64,000 nucleotides of DNA from Nostocales cyanobacterium HT-58-2 (lineage in GTDB: Bacteria > Cyanobacteriota > Cyanobacteriia > Cyanobacteriales > Nostocaceae): contig CP019636.1 in NCBI GenBank assembly GCA_002163975.1, positions 4,963,501-5,027,500 of the forward strand, given 5' to 3'. Within the stretch, counting starts at the first letter, position 1, and each line of letters opens with the position of its first letter. The notes below the pieces were generated by a model that searched no databases, was not told where the DNA came from, and saw nothing but the letters and a program-made list of their open reading frames with translations. The translations under genes and the position numbers were made by a program. This document shows, in pieces, positions 8,640 through 18,873 of this stretch.

Positions 8640-9218
8640 ATGGCAAAGCGTAAAAAAAGCAATCTCCAGTGGATTAAAGAAACGCTTGAACTCAAACCTG
8701 ATCATCATTGGGAATCTCCTTCAGGCTACAAAATTTTTGTTGCAGATCGGGGAGCTGTTCGCTTGAATGTTCCTCAGAATTGGGTTTTTGAGCCACAAGA
8801 AAAATCCTTTAAGTTCCTCGATAAAAAACCACCCAATGATGATTGCTGCTTGGAAGTCTCTTTCAATCGCCTGCCACCTAATGACTGGAGCCAGTTTCCA
8901 CTGAAATCCACCTTGAAGAAAATGATAGAAGACGACAGCCGTAACGTCATTGCTAAGGGAGAAATTTTTACTGTCAAGCGCCAAACTGCCAAAATTGTCT
9001 GGGCAGAAATTAAGTTTATCGATACCCAGACAGAGCCACGCGAAGCTTTTTCGCGGACTTGCATTGGTTTGGGATCGAATGTTCAGTGCTTAATTACATT
9101 CGATTATTGGGCAGACCAAGCAGAGCAGCTAACACCCGTTTGGGATGAAGTGATGCGTAGTCTCACACTAGGATTGTATATCCGTGACCCAATGACTGGT
9201 GTGGCTTTCCCAGACTGA
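8640..9218 (+). CDS. Conserved hypothetical protein next to element edge
   Basis: 192 residues, soluble. It starts MAKRKKSNLQWIKETLEL and carries RLNVPQNWVFEP and WDEVMRSLTLGLYIRDPMTG near its end. No catalytic motif is apparent. It is the gene closest to the nifD junction within the element and is transcribed toward nifD, opposite to the collagen operon. Its coding quality is good and it has no frameshifts. Family not recognised. Confidence 0.65.
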   Translation: MAKRKKSNLQWIKETLELKPDHHWESPSGYKIFVADRGAVRLNVPQNWVFEPQEKSFKFLDKKPPNDDCCLEVSFNRLPPNDWSQFPLKSTLKKMIEDDSRNVIAKGEIFTVKRQTAKIVWAEIKFIDTQTEPREAFSRTCIGLGSNVQCLITFDYWADQAEQLTPVWDEVMRSLTLGLYIRDPMTGVAFPD

Positions 9219-9476
9219 ACCACAAGTAAGTTGGGGGGATGTTTACGACGGGCTATGCCTAATTTAATCTAAAAAATCGTCATTGAAAATAGTTTGTTAT
9301 TTAACAGTTTTTCTTTGAGCAAAATGCAATTAAAATTCAAAAACCAACTTTCATAGGAAATATAGTGTCTTAAGCATAAAAACAGATTGTTCCTACAAAC
9401 CTCTAAAACTTGCATTTAGGCTAAAAATAGGCTTTTTTTTGATCCTGCTACTAAAAAACCTTGCTTTACTTGACCT

Positions 9477-10883
9477 TTACGGGCGATCGCTAAGTCCGGA
9501 GTAGTCCCAAGAGTGCATTTGACGGAAGGGTAGACCCATCTTTTGGAAGACGTACTTCTCTTTCACACCAGAAGCGATGAGGTCGGGCTTGAGTGCTTTG
9601 ATAAACTCTTCAAACTCGTAAGCGGTTACGTCATCGTAAATGATGGTGCCGTTTTCAATGTAGTGGGTGGTGCGCTTGTAGTCGTCGTTGTGAGCGAACT
9701 CATAACCGGTACCAACCATCTTCATGCCCAGATCTTGGAATGCTGGTACAACGTGGCGAGGACGCAGACCACCAACCATCATGGCAACAGTCTTGCCTTC
9801 CAAGCCAGGACGATACTTGGCGATGATTTCATCCATTACTGGCTGATACTTGGCAATAATCTTCTCAGCGTTTTCTTGGATCTTGGAGTCAAATTTAGAA
9901 GCGATTTCCCGTAGGGATTCAGCAATCTTGGTAGGACCGAAGAAGTTGTATTCTAACCAGGGTATACCATAAGCTTCTTCCATGTGACGGCTGATGTAGT
10001 TCATCGACCGATAGCAGTGGATGAGGTTCATCTTGACGTTTGGTGTCTGCATCATCTCGTTGATGGTGCCATCACCTGACCACTGGGCGACTACGCGCAA
10101 GCCGAGTTCTTCTAAGAGGATACGGCTAGCCCAAGCATCACCACCGATGTTGTAGTCACCGATAATTGCCACATCGTAGGGAGTAGACTCGAATTGGAGC
10201 TTGCCTTCTTTTCTTTCCTTATCGGATCTGGTGAACACCCAGTCACGAACCATGTCGTTAGCAATGTGGTGTCCAAGGGACTGAGAAACACCCCGGAAGC
10301 CCTCGCAGCGTACGGGAACAACAGGCTTCTCGATTTCTTTGGATGATTTTCTGGCAACAGCTTCGATGTCATCCCCAATCAGACCGATGGGGCACTCAGA
10401 TTGAATGGAAACACCCCGGTTGAGGGGGAAGAGTTCTTCGAGTTCTTGGATTAACTTTAAGAGTTTTTTGTCACCACCGAAAACGATATCTCGTTCTTGG
10501 AAGTCGGAGGTGAAGTGCATGGTGCCAAAAGTGTCAACACCTGTGGTGCCGATGTAGTAGTTACGACGACCAGACCAAGACCAGTAACCGCAACCTACAG
10601 GACCATGGCTGATGTGAATCATATCCTTGATTGGACCCCAGACCACACCCTTAGAACCAGCATAGGCACAACCACGAGCGGTCATCACACCAGGAAGAGA
10701 TTTGATGTTAGACTTAACGCCGCAGTCGCTCTTGCCTTCTTCGTATACATTTAGGTGCTTTTCCCGCTTTTTCTTAGCTTTTTCGGGGTAAGCGTCTAAT
10801 ACTTCCTTAATGAGTTCTTTCCTTTCTTCTACGATCGCTTTTGGGTCTTCCGCAGAAGTTTTTTTGTCATCTATAAATGTCAT
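9477..10883 (-). CDS. nifD: Nitrogenase MoFe protein alpha chain, 5' part (element-interrupted)
   Basis: 468 residues here, against about 480-500 for an intact NifD. P-cluster cysteines are present at about C72, C98 ([10 protein letters not shown]) and C164 ([11 protein letters not shown]). The FeMo-cofactor ligands C290 ([10 protein letters not shown]) and H457 ([10 protein letters not shown]) are also present. The last five codons (LSDRP, then a stop) come from inserted DNA: the break is within GGACTACTCCG at WDYSG, as in the Anabaena nifD element. The missing C-terminal segment of about 35 residues should be restored when the element is excised in heterocysts. In vegetative cells this ORF would give no functional MoFe protein. 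nifH lies 125 bp upstream. Confidence 0.97.
   Translation of the reverse strand: MTFIDDKKTSAEDPKAIVEERKELIKEVLDAYPEKAKKKREKHLNVYEEGKSDCGVKSNIKSLPGVMTARGCAYAGSKGVVWGPIKDMIHISHGPVGCGYWSWSGRRNYYIGTTGVDTFGTMHFTSDFQERDIVFGGDKKLLKLIQELEELFPLNRGVSIQSECPIGLIGDDIEAVARKSSKEIEKPVVPVRCEGFRGVSQSLGHHIANDMVRDWVFTRSDKERKEGKLQFESTPYDVAIIGDYNIGGDAWASRILLEELGLRVVAQWSGDGTINEMMQTPNVKMNLIHCYRSMNYISRHMEEAYGIPWLEYNFFGPTKIAESLREIASKFDSKIQENAEKIIAKYQPVMDEIIAKYRPGLEGKTVAMMVGGLRPRHVVPAFQDLGMKMVGTGYEFAHNDDYKRTTHYIENGTIIYDDVTAYEFEEFIKALKPDLIASGVKEKYVFQKMGLPFRQMHSWDYSGLSDRP
9497..9507 (-). other. nifD-element recombination site
   Basis: The minus strand reads GGACTACTCCG across the codons for WDYSG. The known core site of the Anabaena nifD element is GGATTACTCCG; the single change is synonymous (GAT to GAC). 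A second copy is expected at the outer end of the element, outside the window. A HIP1 octamer GCGATCGC sits only seven bases away, on the element side. Confidence 0.85.
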
Positions 10884-10978
10884 AGTGTTCCTTGCTGGTG
10901 AATTACTGGTGAGAAAGAAGGGTCGAAGAGTGAAGAGTGAAGTATGTCTACTTCATTCTTTATTCTTCTGTCTTCAAA

Positions 10979-10997
10979 GGTGGGCTGCTTGCCCACC
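10979..10997. other. nifH-nifD intergenic hairpin
   Basis: Perfect 7-bp GC-rich stem GGTGGGC / GCCCACC with a 5-base loop, just 11 bp after the nifH stop codon. It is not followed by a T-run on the coding strand, so it is more likely a processing or mRNA-stability structure than a terminator. That would fit the usual excess of nifH message over nifD. Confidence 0.55.
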
Positions 10998-11008
10998 CTA
11001 GGGCATTA

Positions 11009-11971
<963 letters not shown>

Positions 11972-12107
11972 TTACAGCGATGACCGGTTGCAGAACGTCG
12001 CCGGGGGCGAACGCTCCACACTCGAAACATTTGGAGTTGAGAACATATTGTTGCTGATGAGTAAGTCTTTGGCTTGTTGTGGGCGCTTCAGCGCTGACTA
12101 CGAGCAA

Positions 12108-13016
12108 TTAGAAAGTGACTAATGGCTCAACTGCTTCAACCACAAGGTTTTGGCTAACGCGATCGCGCAATCTAGATTCAATCGCAATCTTGAGTGTTGC
12201 TGTGCTAGCAGAACACGAACCGCAAGCACCTTGTAGTAGGACTTTTACATGGTCGCCTTCTACGTCATAGAGTTCTACGTCTCCCCCGTCGGCAATGAGA
12301 ACGGGTCTGACTTCTTCATCTAAGACTTTTTGAATCAGTGCAATCTTTTGCACAGGGGTCAGCTGTTTTGCGGCTTGCTGACCAGCCGTATTCTGTTTTA
12401 GGGAATTACTTACAGAAGCAGCAGATTCTTTGCGCACAGATGCAATGATATCATCAATCGTTGCCAGACAAGATCCGCATCCGCCACCTGCTTTCACATA
12501 ATTTGTAACTTCTTCTGCGGTGGTGAGGTTATTTTCTATAATCACACGCCGGATTTTTGCATCGCTAATACCAAAGCAGCTACAAATAAGTGCTCCTTCA
12601 TCATCGTCTTCATGCACTTCGTGAGCAATACCTCGGTAATTATAAATAGCTGCTTCTAGGGCTTCTTGTCCCATCACCGAGCAATGCATCTTTGCTTGTG
12701 GCAATCCACCAAGAAAGTTGGCAATATCTTTGTTAGTGACTTTCAGGGCTTCGTCTAGGGTTAAACCCTGGATTAAATCCACTAAAGCTTCTGAAGATGC
12801 GATCGCACTGGTACAACCAAAGGTTTGATAGCGAGCTTCAAGAATTTTTTCGGTTTCTTCTTCAATTTTCAGGTGCAGTCTCAGGGCGTCTCCGCAAGCA
12901 ATGCTACCGACTTCGCCAACAGTAATTTTGATTCCTGGTTCGCTCTTGTCTTCTAACTCCCCTTGATTTTTGGGATTGTAGAAGAGATCCATGACTTTAT
13001 CTGTGTATTCCCACAT
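12108..13016 (-). CDS. nifU: Fe-S cluster scaffold NifU
   Basis: 302 residues with the three-domain NifU layout. The N-terminal IscU-like scaffold has cysteines in SIACGDALR, QTFGCTSAIAS and KMHCSVMG. The central [2Fe-2S] domain has CSCFGISD and GGGCGSCLATID. The C-terminal Nfu domain has CGSCSAS. It assembles clusters from sulfur delivered by NifS, for NifH and NifB. The gene follows nifS by 152 bp. Confidence 0.97.
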   Translation of the reverse strand: MWEYTDKVMDLFYNPKNQGELEDKSEPGIKITVGEVGSIACGDALRLHLKIEEETEKILEARYQTFGCTSAIASSEALVDLIQGLTLDEALKVTNKDIANFLGGLPQAKMHCSVMGQEALEAAIYNYRGIAHEVHEDDDEGALICSCFGISDAKIRRVIIENNLTTAEEVTNYVKAGGGCGSCLATIDDIIASVRKESAASVSNSLKQNTAGQQAAKQLTPVQKIALIQKVLDEEVRPVLIADGGDVELYDVEGDHVKVLLQGACGSCSASTATLKIAIESRLRDRVSQNLVVEAVEPLVTF

Positions 13017-13168
13017 AGCCGATTTCAGAAGATTTCAAATTTTGGATTAGGTCATTGGGAAGTAGGGGAGTATGAAGCAGGGAGCAACTTTACTGGGGAC
13101 ATGGGAGAGAGAATTCATGTTCATTAACTCTTCTTCTCCCCGTTTCCCTTCTCCTGGTGCTTCTTTCC

Positions 13169-14383
13169 TCATCTCCCTGCGCTAAGTACTGCTTTTTCTT
13201 GTTGTTGCAACCAAAGCGCGTTATCACTTTTGAAGGGAGAGAGGGCACGCAAACGTTCCACAATGCCAGGCATGACAGCTAGAACTGCATCAATTTCGGC
13301 TTCTGTGGTGTAACGGCAAAGGCTGAAGCGGATGGAACCATGCAAGATGGTGTAGGGTAAGCCCATTGCTCGCAGAACATGAGAGGGTTCCAGAGAGCCA
13401 GAACTGCAAGCAGAACCGGATGAGGCACAAATACCGTGCTTGTTCAAAGAGAGTAGAATTGCTTCGCCTTCAATATACTTAAAGCCAATATTGGTCGTAT
13501 TTGGCAATCTCTGCGTTGGATGACTATTGACTTCGCACTCAGGAATTGTAGTGATAATGGTTTGCTCTAGGCGATCGCGTAACCGCTTTTCTCTGGTTGT
13601 TGCTTCTTCTATATGCAATAATTCTAATTCAGCCGCTTTGCCCAATGCAACCACTCCAGGAACATTTTCTGTTCCCGCTCGTCTGCCGCGCTGTTGTCCT
13701 CCGCCAATAAGCATGGGACGGAACCGAACTCCGCGCCGCACATACAACGCGCCAATCCCTTTAGGTGCATGAATCTTATGACCGGAAAGAGTGAGCATAT
13801 CAATGGTGCTAGTCTTCATATTCATGGGGATTTTTCCCACAGCTTGCACCGCATCGACATGAAAGAGTGCGCCACTTTCTTTTACGCGTAACCCAATCTG
13901 CTCAATTGGGAAAACCACGCCGGTTTCGTTATTGGCATACATAATCGTCACAAGGGCTGTATTGCCTGTCAACGAGGCTTCCAGTTCATTTAAATCTAAT
14001 TGCCCTTGACGATTTACTGAAAGATAAGTAACAGAATAACCTTGGCTTTCCAACTGTTTGCAGACATTCAGTACTGCTGGGTGTTCAACTTGCGTAGTGA
14101 TGATATGTCGCTTTTCTGGTTGTGCCAAAAGTGCTGCACGAATGGCGGCGTTATCTCCCTCAGTTCCTCCACTGGTAAAGATAATTTCTGATTCATCGGC
14201 ACCTAAGAGAGCGGCGACTTGTTCGTGCGCTTGTCGAACCGCTTTGCCGACTTGCCCGCCAAAGGTATGCATACTGGAGGGGTTGCCGTAATAATCCGTC
14301 AAGTAGGGCAGCATTGCCTCTACAACTTCTGGGTCTACCTTGGTGGTGGCATTATTGTCGAGATATATGCACTCTTTTTGCAT
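13169..14383 (-). CDS. nifS: Cysteine desulfurase NifS
   Basis: PLP enzyme supplying sulfur for nitrogenase clusters, about 404 residues. Lys in LSGHKIHAPKG is the PLP Schiff-base lysine; the active Cys is in SSGSACSSGSLEPSH. The start at ATG 14383 (MQKECIYLDNNATTKV) matches the normal NifS beginning. A longer frame starting at a TTG 30 bp upstream adds ten unconserved residues. It lies 61 bp downstream of fdxN and before nifU. Confidence 0.96.
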   Translation of the reverse strand: MQKECIYLDNNATTKVDPEVVEAMLPYLTDYYGNPSSMHTFGGQVGKAVRQAHEQVAALLGADESEIIFTSGGTEGDNAAIRAALLAQPEKRHIITTQVEHPAVLNVCKQLESQGYSVTYLSVNRQGQLDLNELEASLTGNTALVTIMYANNETGVVFPIEQIGLRVKESGALFHVDAVQAVGKIPMNMKTSTIDMLTLSGHKIHAPKGIGALYVRRGVRFRPMLIGGGQQRGRRAGTENVPGVVALGKAAELELLHIEEATTREKRLRDRLEQTIITTIPECEVNSHPTQRLPNTTNIGFKYIEGEAILLSLNKHGICASSGSACSSGSLEPSHVLRAMGLPYTILHGSIRFSLCRYTTEAEIDAVLAVMPGIVERLRALSPFKSDNALWLQQQEKAVLSAGR

Positions 14384-14444
14384 TGGTTCCAATCTTAATT
14401 TGACTACAATCAAGAATTTATGAAATTGGGTATGGGGTGAGGGT

Positions 14445-14792
14445 TTAGGCTTCTACTCCCGATGCTTGATGCTTCTGCATTTGCTTGGAGAATTTCTGGG
14501 AATAGAGACTATACCAATTATCCCAATAATCTTGTTTTTTTGTTAACTTAGTTACGAGTTTATTGTAAGTGGCAAACCAGCCCTCCCAGTAGTCCCGATG
14601 CTCTTTGACGCAACCATCGCTAGTGGGACAACTAGCCACACACTGAGGGACACTGTAAACAGTACCATGACAGTTTGTGCAGAGGTTGGGGTCAATCCAG
14701 TGGCGATTATCAACTATCTTGATTGCGCCAGTAGGACATGCAGAGAGACACAATTTACAGGAAATGCACTTGCTGGTAATTTTGTAAGCCAT
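14445..14792 (-). CDS. fdxN: nif-specific bacterial-type ferredoxin FdxN
   Basis: 115 residues starting MAYKITSKCISCKLCLSACP. It is a 2[4Fe-4S] ferredoxin with CISCKLCLSACPTGAI and CTNCHG...CVASCP motifs, plus a C-terminal tail rich in aromatic residues (DYWEGWF, DYWDNWY). The open frame continues upstream into noncoding DNA, but the ATG at 14792 begins the conserved domain. In some heterocystous strains this gene is interrupted by the fdxN element; here it is intact. It lies between nifB and nifS and is thought to serve NifB. Confidence 0.95.
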   Translation of the reverse strand: MAYKITSKCISCKLCLSACPTGAIKIVDNRHWIDPNLCTNCHGTVYSVPQCVASCPTSDGCVKEHRDYWEGWFATYNKLVTKLTKKQDYWDNWYSLYSQKFSKQMQKHQASGVEA

Positions 14793-14934
14793 GACTATTC
14801 CCCTTGCTAAGTTGGAGATTGTGGATTGGGAAATGGGTACTGGGTGCTGGGTAAGGAATATGGGACAGAAAGTAGAAAGTGAAAAGTTAAAAACCAAAAC
14901 AATTTTTAACTTTTGACTTTCGACCTTCGACTTT

Positions 14935-16398
14935 TTACTTCTGTTGTTCTTGCACGTATTGCTGGTAAAATTCCAAAGCAACTGTCTCAATCACATCGTA
15001 GGCTTCAACCGTCTGAATTCCGAGTTTCTGCAATTTTTCCTTGGGACTGTCACCAATCTTAGAAACCAACACCGCTTTACAATCAGCGATCGTTTGGATG
15101 ATATTTTCTAGAGTGGCTTTCTCTCCATATCCACCTTGGCAATAGTGGTCTACTTTGCGATGTCCAACAAAGGAAACGCCATTGGCATCAACTTCATAAA
15201 TCTGGAATTCTTTGGCGTGACCAAAGTGCTGGTTAACCAATCCGCCGCCTTTAGTGGCTACAGCAACCAAGATTGGATTGATTTTTACAGATACTCCATT
15301 GGTCGTTTCTACAGCAGTGAGAGCCTTTTCTTTTGCTACTTTGAGTTCTTCTTTAAACTTCTCAATACCTGCATGAACTTCTTGGCGTTGTTGCAGGTCA
15401 TATTCTGGGGTCATTTCCATGAATTTAGCTTTAGTAAATTCCTGGCTGCGGTCTTCACCTAACAAACCGACTGCATCAGCACGACACTGGCGGCAATGAC
15501 GCATCATCTTCATATTACCAGCGCAGTTATCTTGCACTGTCTTTAGTTCTTTTGGTGTCGGACCACGCTGACCGGTTAAACCGAAATGGGTGCCGTGTTC
15601 CGGTGCAGAAATCAGCGGCATAATGTTGTGAAGGAATGCGCCTTTGGAGCGAATGACCTTATTCACCTCTATTAGGTGCTCATCATTAATCCCGGGAATC
15701 ATCACCGAGTTGACTTTGCACAAGATGTCGGCTTCCTTAAGAGCTTGTAGTCCTTCCATCTGCTTTTCATGCAGAATTTTGACCCCTTCAATGCCTCTAT
15801 AACGCTTGCGCTTGTAGTGAACCCAAGGATAAATCTTAGCCCCGATTTCTGGGTCCACCATGTTAATGGTGATAGTAACGTGGTCAATATTGAGTTGTTT
15901 TATGCGGTCTATATACTCGGGCAGCATTAAACCGTTGGTTGACAGACAAAGTTTGATATCTGGCGCTTTCTCTGCAATCAACTCAAAGGTGCGGAAAGTT
16001 TTTTCTGGATTTGCCAATGGATCGCCAGGACCTGCAATTCCCAAGACGGTCAATTGAGGAATCTTGCCTGCAATTACTAAAGCTTTGTGCGCTGCTTCTT
16101 CTGGGGTGAGTAATTCGCTCACAACTCCAGGACGGCTCTCATTTGCGCAATCGTATTTACGATTGCAATAGTTGCATTGAATGTTGCAAGCAGGAGCAAC
16201 TGCAACGTGCAATCTTGCGTAGTGATGATGAGCCTCTTCGCTGTAGCAGGGATGCGTAGCAATACGTTGTTTAAGTTTTTCGTCCATTTCCACAGTGGCG
16301 CTGCTGTCGCTATCGCATCCGCCGCAACCACTGGATTTTGCTTTGGTTGGTGTAGGTTCCGCAACTGGGGAGGTAACGAGTCCTGTAGACTGTGTCAT
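14935..16398 (-). CDS. nifB: FeMo-cofactor biosynthesis radical SAM protein NifB
   Basis: 487 residues from ATG 16398 ([10 protein letters not shown]); a TTG 12 bp upstream is a weaker start. The radical SAM motif CNIQCNYC is followed by [16 protein letters not shown], and [10 protein letters not shown] binds an accessory cluster. The C-terminal 110 residues form a NifX/NafY-like domain ([19 protein letters not shown]). It makes the NifB-co precursor of FeMo-co. It is the first gene of the nifB-fdxN-nifS-nifU-nifH-nifD run, with a composite promoter element at 16733-16936. Confidence 0.97.
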   Translation of the reverse strand: MTQSTGLVTSPVAEPTPTKAKSSGCGGCDSDSSATVEMDEKLKQRIATHPCYSEEAHHHYARLHVAVAPACNIQCNYCNRKYDCANESRPGVVSELLTPEEAAHKALVIAGKIPQLTVLGIAGPGDPLANPEKTFRTFELIAEKAPDIKLCLSTNGLMLPEYIDRIKQLNIDHVTITINMVDPEIGAKIYPWVHYKRKRYRGIEGVKILHEKQMEGLQALKEADILCKVNSVMIPGINDEHLIEVNKVIRSKGAFLHNIMPLISAPEHGTHFGLTGQRGPTPKELKTVQDNCAGNMKMMRHCRQCRADAVGLLGEDRSQEFTKAKFMEMTPEYDLQQRQEVHAGIEKFKEELKVAKEKALTAVETTNGVSVKINPILVAVATKGGGLVNQHFGHAKEFQIYEVDANGVSFVGHRKVDHYCQGGYGEKATLENIIQTIADCKAVLVSKIGDSPKEKLQKLGIQTVEAYDVIETVALEFYQQYVQEQQK

Positions 16399-16410
16399 TG
16401 AATTTCGCAA

Positions 16411-17333
16411 GCGTGTCAGGTACGAACGTTGCCACTGTGGAAGATGCCATAGCCGCTCTGTTGAGTTAGGAATGGAAGCCGCGTCTTGTACTTGCGCTCT
16501 CTACCCCTTTTTCTCGGCTGGTGTGTGTCAACGCGCTTTGATTTGGGGGAAATTTGCGCGTAAAGCCGCGACTTCTGTTCACAGGGGCATGGTGCTATCT
16601 CATCCCTCCACTCACTCCGAAGCGCTGTTTTTGTTTGCGCTTTAAGTGTTGGCGATATAGGTTTTATATCAGTCGGCTTAAATTAGGGCAGCGTTTGTGT
16701 CCCGGATAGAATTTATTGGATTGATTAGATTTGTACTCAAAAATAAAAACCCTGACTCTTTGGGCATTGTAGGAATTACAAAACTTTTTTCTGGGTAGAG
16801 GTACTAGAATTTCTAGACTGGGGTTCTAGTATTTATGGAAATAGGGACAAGTATTTATGTACTCAAACAAAACCCAATCCACACAAGGGTTTGAGAAAAA
16901 TTTTAGCTTTCTTTTATCTTTTCTCTCTTGTACTCAAAGACCGATTTACAAACGTTTAGAGGACTAACTGAAGAGAGATTCTGGTTTTGGAAATCTGGAG
17001 CAGGTTACGGAGCGCTACTCCAGAAGTTTGCGAAATTCAATTCTGTATACAACATATCATTTTTTTTAATGGAAAAATGCAGTTTAAGTTTTTTTAATAT
17101 TTGCTATCTTCACAAATTTTAGATTTCCACAACACTTTTTCTCATTAACTGCTGCTGAAATTTAGATGCAGCAAGTAAGAATACAACGAGTTTTTCTTAT
17201 ATTTTATTCTATCTTAATGAGATTTTATCCTAATTTGTTGTCCTCGCTGTAGCGTGAACTCTTGCGATCGCCCAGAGCCCCGAGGGCAATAGTTCTCGCC
17301 GTAACGTAGTTGTTGCCTGACTAATACCGTTTC
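16411..17333. other. nifB upstream region
   Basis: More than 900 bp without a convincing gene. It holds the iteron/GTACTCA element (16733-16936). Between the element and nifB the minus strand reads AATCAATCCAATAAAT, also present downstream of the equivalent element before nifP. Several open frames here lack start signals and codon bias. Confidence 0.6.
16733..16936 (-). promoter_or_regulatory. Composite nif promoter element, copy A (nifB)
   Basis: On the plus strand: GTACTCA at 16733, iterons CTAGAATTT (16804), CTAGTATTT (16826) and CAAGTATTT (16848) spaced exactly 22 bp, GTACTCA at 16859 (11 bp after the last iteron start), and a third GTACTCA at 16930 (71 bp on). The same layout occurs before nifP and before cysK. 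The two-turn spacing implies a protein bound on one helix face. CnfR (PatB), the known activator of nifB in cyanobacteria, is the likely binder; that is inference. Confidence 0.8.
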
Positions 17334-17436
17334 ACTTTAAGGTTGATACAAATAGGCAGCAGGGGAGCAGGGAGTAGGGAGCAGGGGAAATAATTAAAGA
17401 CCAATCATTTGTATCAGGCATTTCGTGAAATGGTAT
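17334..17436. repeat. MITE-like inverted-repeat element
   Basis: 103 bp with ends ATACCGTTTCAC...TGATACAAAT and, inverted, ATACCATTTCAC...TGATACAAAT, about 33 bp of imperfect inverted repeat. The core is a purine-rich GGGAGCAGGG-type repeat. It has no ORF. Similar ATACC-ended elements are at 47963-48112 and 56899-57002. Confidence 0.7.
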
Positions 17437-17587
17437 AAGAAGCAGGGAGCCCAGAAGAGGGAGTTAACACCCATTAACTCTTTCTCCTCTGCTCAGGTGC
17501 TCCCTGCTCCCCTGCTTTCTCTCTCGCTACACTGAGAAAAATATTGTTTTCATTCAGCCAAAAAATCAGGGTACCCGGAGGAATGCT

Positions 17588-18535
17588 ATGAAAGCAGTTG
17601 TAATCCGTCAGTATGGCTCCCCTGAAGTGTTGCAGTATGAAGAAGTGGAGCCGCCGAAAATTAAACCCGATCAATTGCTTGTCAAAGTTCATGCTAGTTG
17701 CATTAATCCCGTTGATTGGAAAATCCGCCAGGGGATGTTGAGGTTTATTACGGGTAATAAGTTTCCAATGATGTTGGGGTTTGATTTGTCGGGAGAAGTT
17801 GTAGAAGTTGGTTCTCAAGTCACACGCTTTCAGCCAGGAGACCAAATCTACGCCTCTTTGAGTCCACCTGCAGGAGGAGCTTACGCAGAATTTGCAGCCG
17901 TCCCAGAAAAGAACGCTGCTCTCAAACCCACAAACATGACTTATGAAGAAGCAGCGTCTGTGCCCATAGCAGCACTCACAGCGCTACAAGCCTTGCGAGA
18001 CCAAGGGAACATTCAACCTGGACAAACCGTCCTCGTTAATGGTGCTTCTGGCGGTGTTGGTACTTTTGCGGTGCAAATTGCCAAGGCTTTAGGTGCACAA
18101 GTGACAGCAGTTTGCAGTACAAAAAACATTGAATTGGTGAAGTCTTTGGGAGCAGACCACGTCATCGACTACACTCAACAAGACTTTACCCAAGACACAG
18201 CGCAGTACAACATTATCTTTGATGCAGTTGCCAAGCAGTCATTTTCTGGTTCCAAAAAAGCCCTGAAACCCAAGGGAATCTACATTACTACGTTGCCTAC
18301 TCCCGAAACCCTCGTGCAAAGTTTCTTAACAGCACTCATTCCTGGTCAAAAAGCCAAAATCATCTTGGAAACACCTAAAAGCCAAGACTTGGTTTACCTC
18401 AAAGATTTCATTGAATCTGGCAAAATTCGTTCTGTGATTGATCGCACCTATCCCTTACAAGAACTAGCTGCTGCTCATGAATATAGTGAAACAGGGCGAG
18501 CAGCAGGCAAAATCGTCATTACCGTTGCAAGTTAA
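17588..18535 (+). CDS. NADP-dependent zinc-independent alcohol dehydrogenase / quinone oxidoreductase
   Basis: 315 residues of the medium-chain dehydrogenase family. A GroES-like domain (MKAVVIRQYGSPEVL, LGFDLSGEVVEVG) is followed by a Rossmann domain with NGASGGVGTFAVQIAKALGA. The catalytic zinc cysteine/histidine set and structural zinc cysteines are absent, as in quinone oxidoreductases. Substrate unknown. The gene starts after GGAGGAATGCT and ends before a hairpin terminator. It sits between nifB and nifP promoters but has no iteron element aimed at it. Confidence 0.9.
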   Translation: MKAVVIRQYGSPEVLQYEEVEPPKIKPDQLLVKVHASCINPVDWKIRQGMLRFITGNKFPMMLGFDLSGEVVEVGSQVTRFQPGDQIYASLSPPAGGAYAEFAAVPEKNAALKPTNMTYEEAASVPIAALTALQALRDQGNIQPGQTVLVNGASGGVGTFAVQIAKALGAQVTAVCSTKNIELVKSLGADHVIDYTQQDFTQDTAQYNIIFDAVAKQSFSGSKKALKPKGIYITTLPTPETLVQSFLTALIPGQKAKIILETPKSQDLVYLKDFIESGKIRSVIDRTYPLQELAAAHEYSETGRAAGKIVITVAS

Positions 18536-18585
18536 GGAATCAAACATTTGAAAAAACTATCAGGATAGAAGTCTCAAACTATACT

Positions 18586-18612
18586 AAAAAAGCCTGGGTT
18601 TACAGGCTTTTT
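18586..18612 (+). terminator. Rho-independent terminator
   Basis: Stem AAAAAAGCCTG / CAGGCTTTTT with a short GGTTTA-type loop, ending in a T-run, 50 bp after the oxidoreductase stop. The A-rich 5' arm makes it able to work in both directions. Confidence 0.8.
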
Positions 18613-18873
18613 CATTTCTTTTATATGCATTGAATGCATAAAATTTTTGCATTTTACTCATAAAAAAGAGTCAAGATTTCTGTCCAAGAGGATAAAATAG
18701 GTCTAACCGTTAATCAAACTACAATTAGACATATACAAAATAGTATCTATACTTACAGATAAAAACTCTCAAACAAAATAGCAAGACTTGTCTTTTCTAA
18801 ATTCTAGGAATACAATAAATAAGAGTAATTGGATATACAGATTTTTTGCTTCTTATCTAGTTCACCTCATCTT
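18613..18873. other. Intergenic, AT-rich
   Basis: Nothing beyond AT-rich DNA is seen between the terminator and the nifP promoter element. Confidence 0.4.

Larger units (their letters stand above)
1..9507. mobile_element. nifD excision element (partial, one end)
   Basis: Everything from the window start to the 11-bp site inside nifD is read as one end of the developmentally excised nifD element known from heterocystous cyanobacteria. What is seen: NifD stops five residues after WDYSG, and the break falls on GGACTACTCCG, one base different from the GGATTACTCCG core site I recall for Anabaena. The content is typical accessory DNA: transposases, pseudogenes and an unknown operon. The missing NifD C-terminus (about 35 residues), nifK and the site-specific recombinase xisA are not in the window and should lie to the left. 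The outer end is therefore unknown, and the element is at least 9.5 kb. Confidence 0.85.

Noticed and set aside
1-9476. Remaining nifD 3' end or xisA within the window
   Set aside because: No second 11-bp core and no recombinase-like ORF were found here; they must lie further left.
14445-14792. fdxN excision element
   Set aside because: fdxN reads through without interruption, so the element is absent.
16295-16645. 116-codon plus-strand frame over the nifB start
   Set aside because: It is largely antisense to nifB and lacks coding character.
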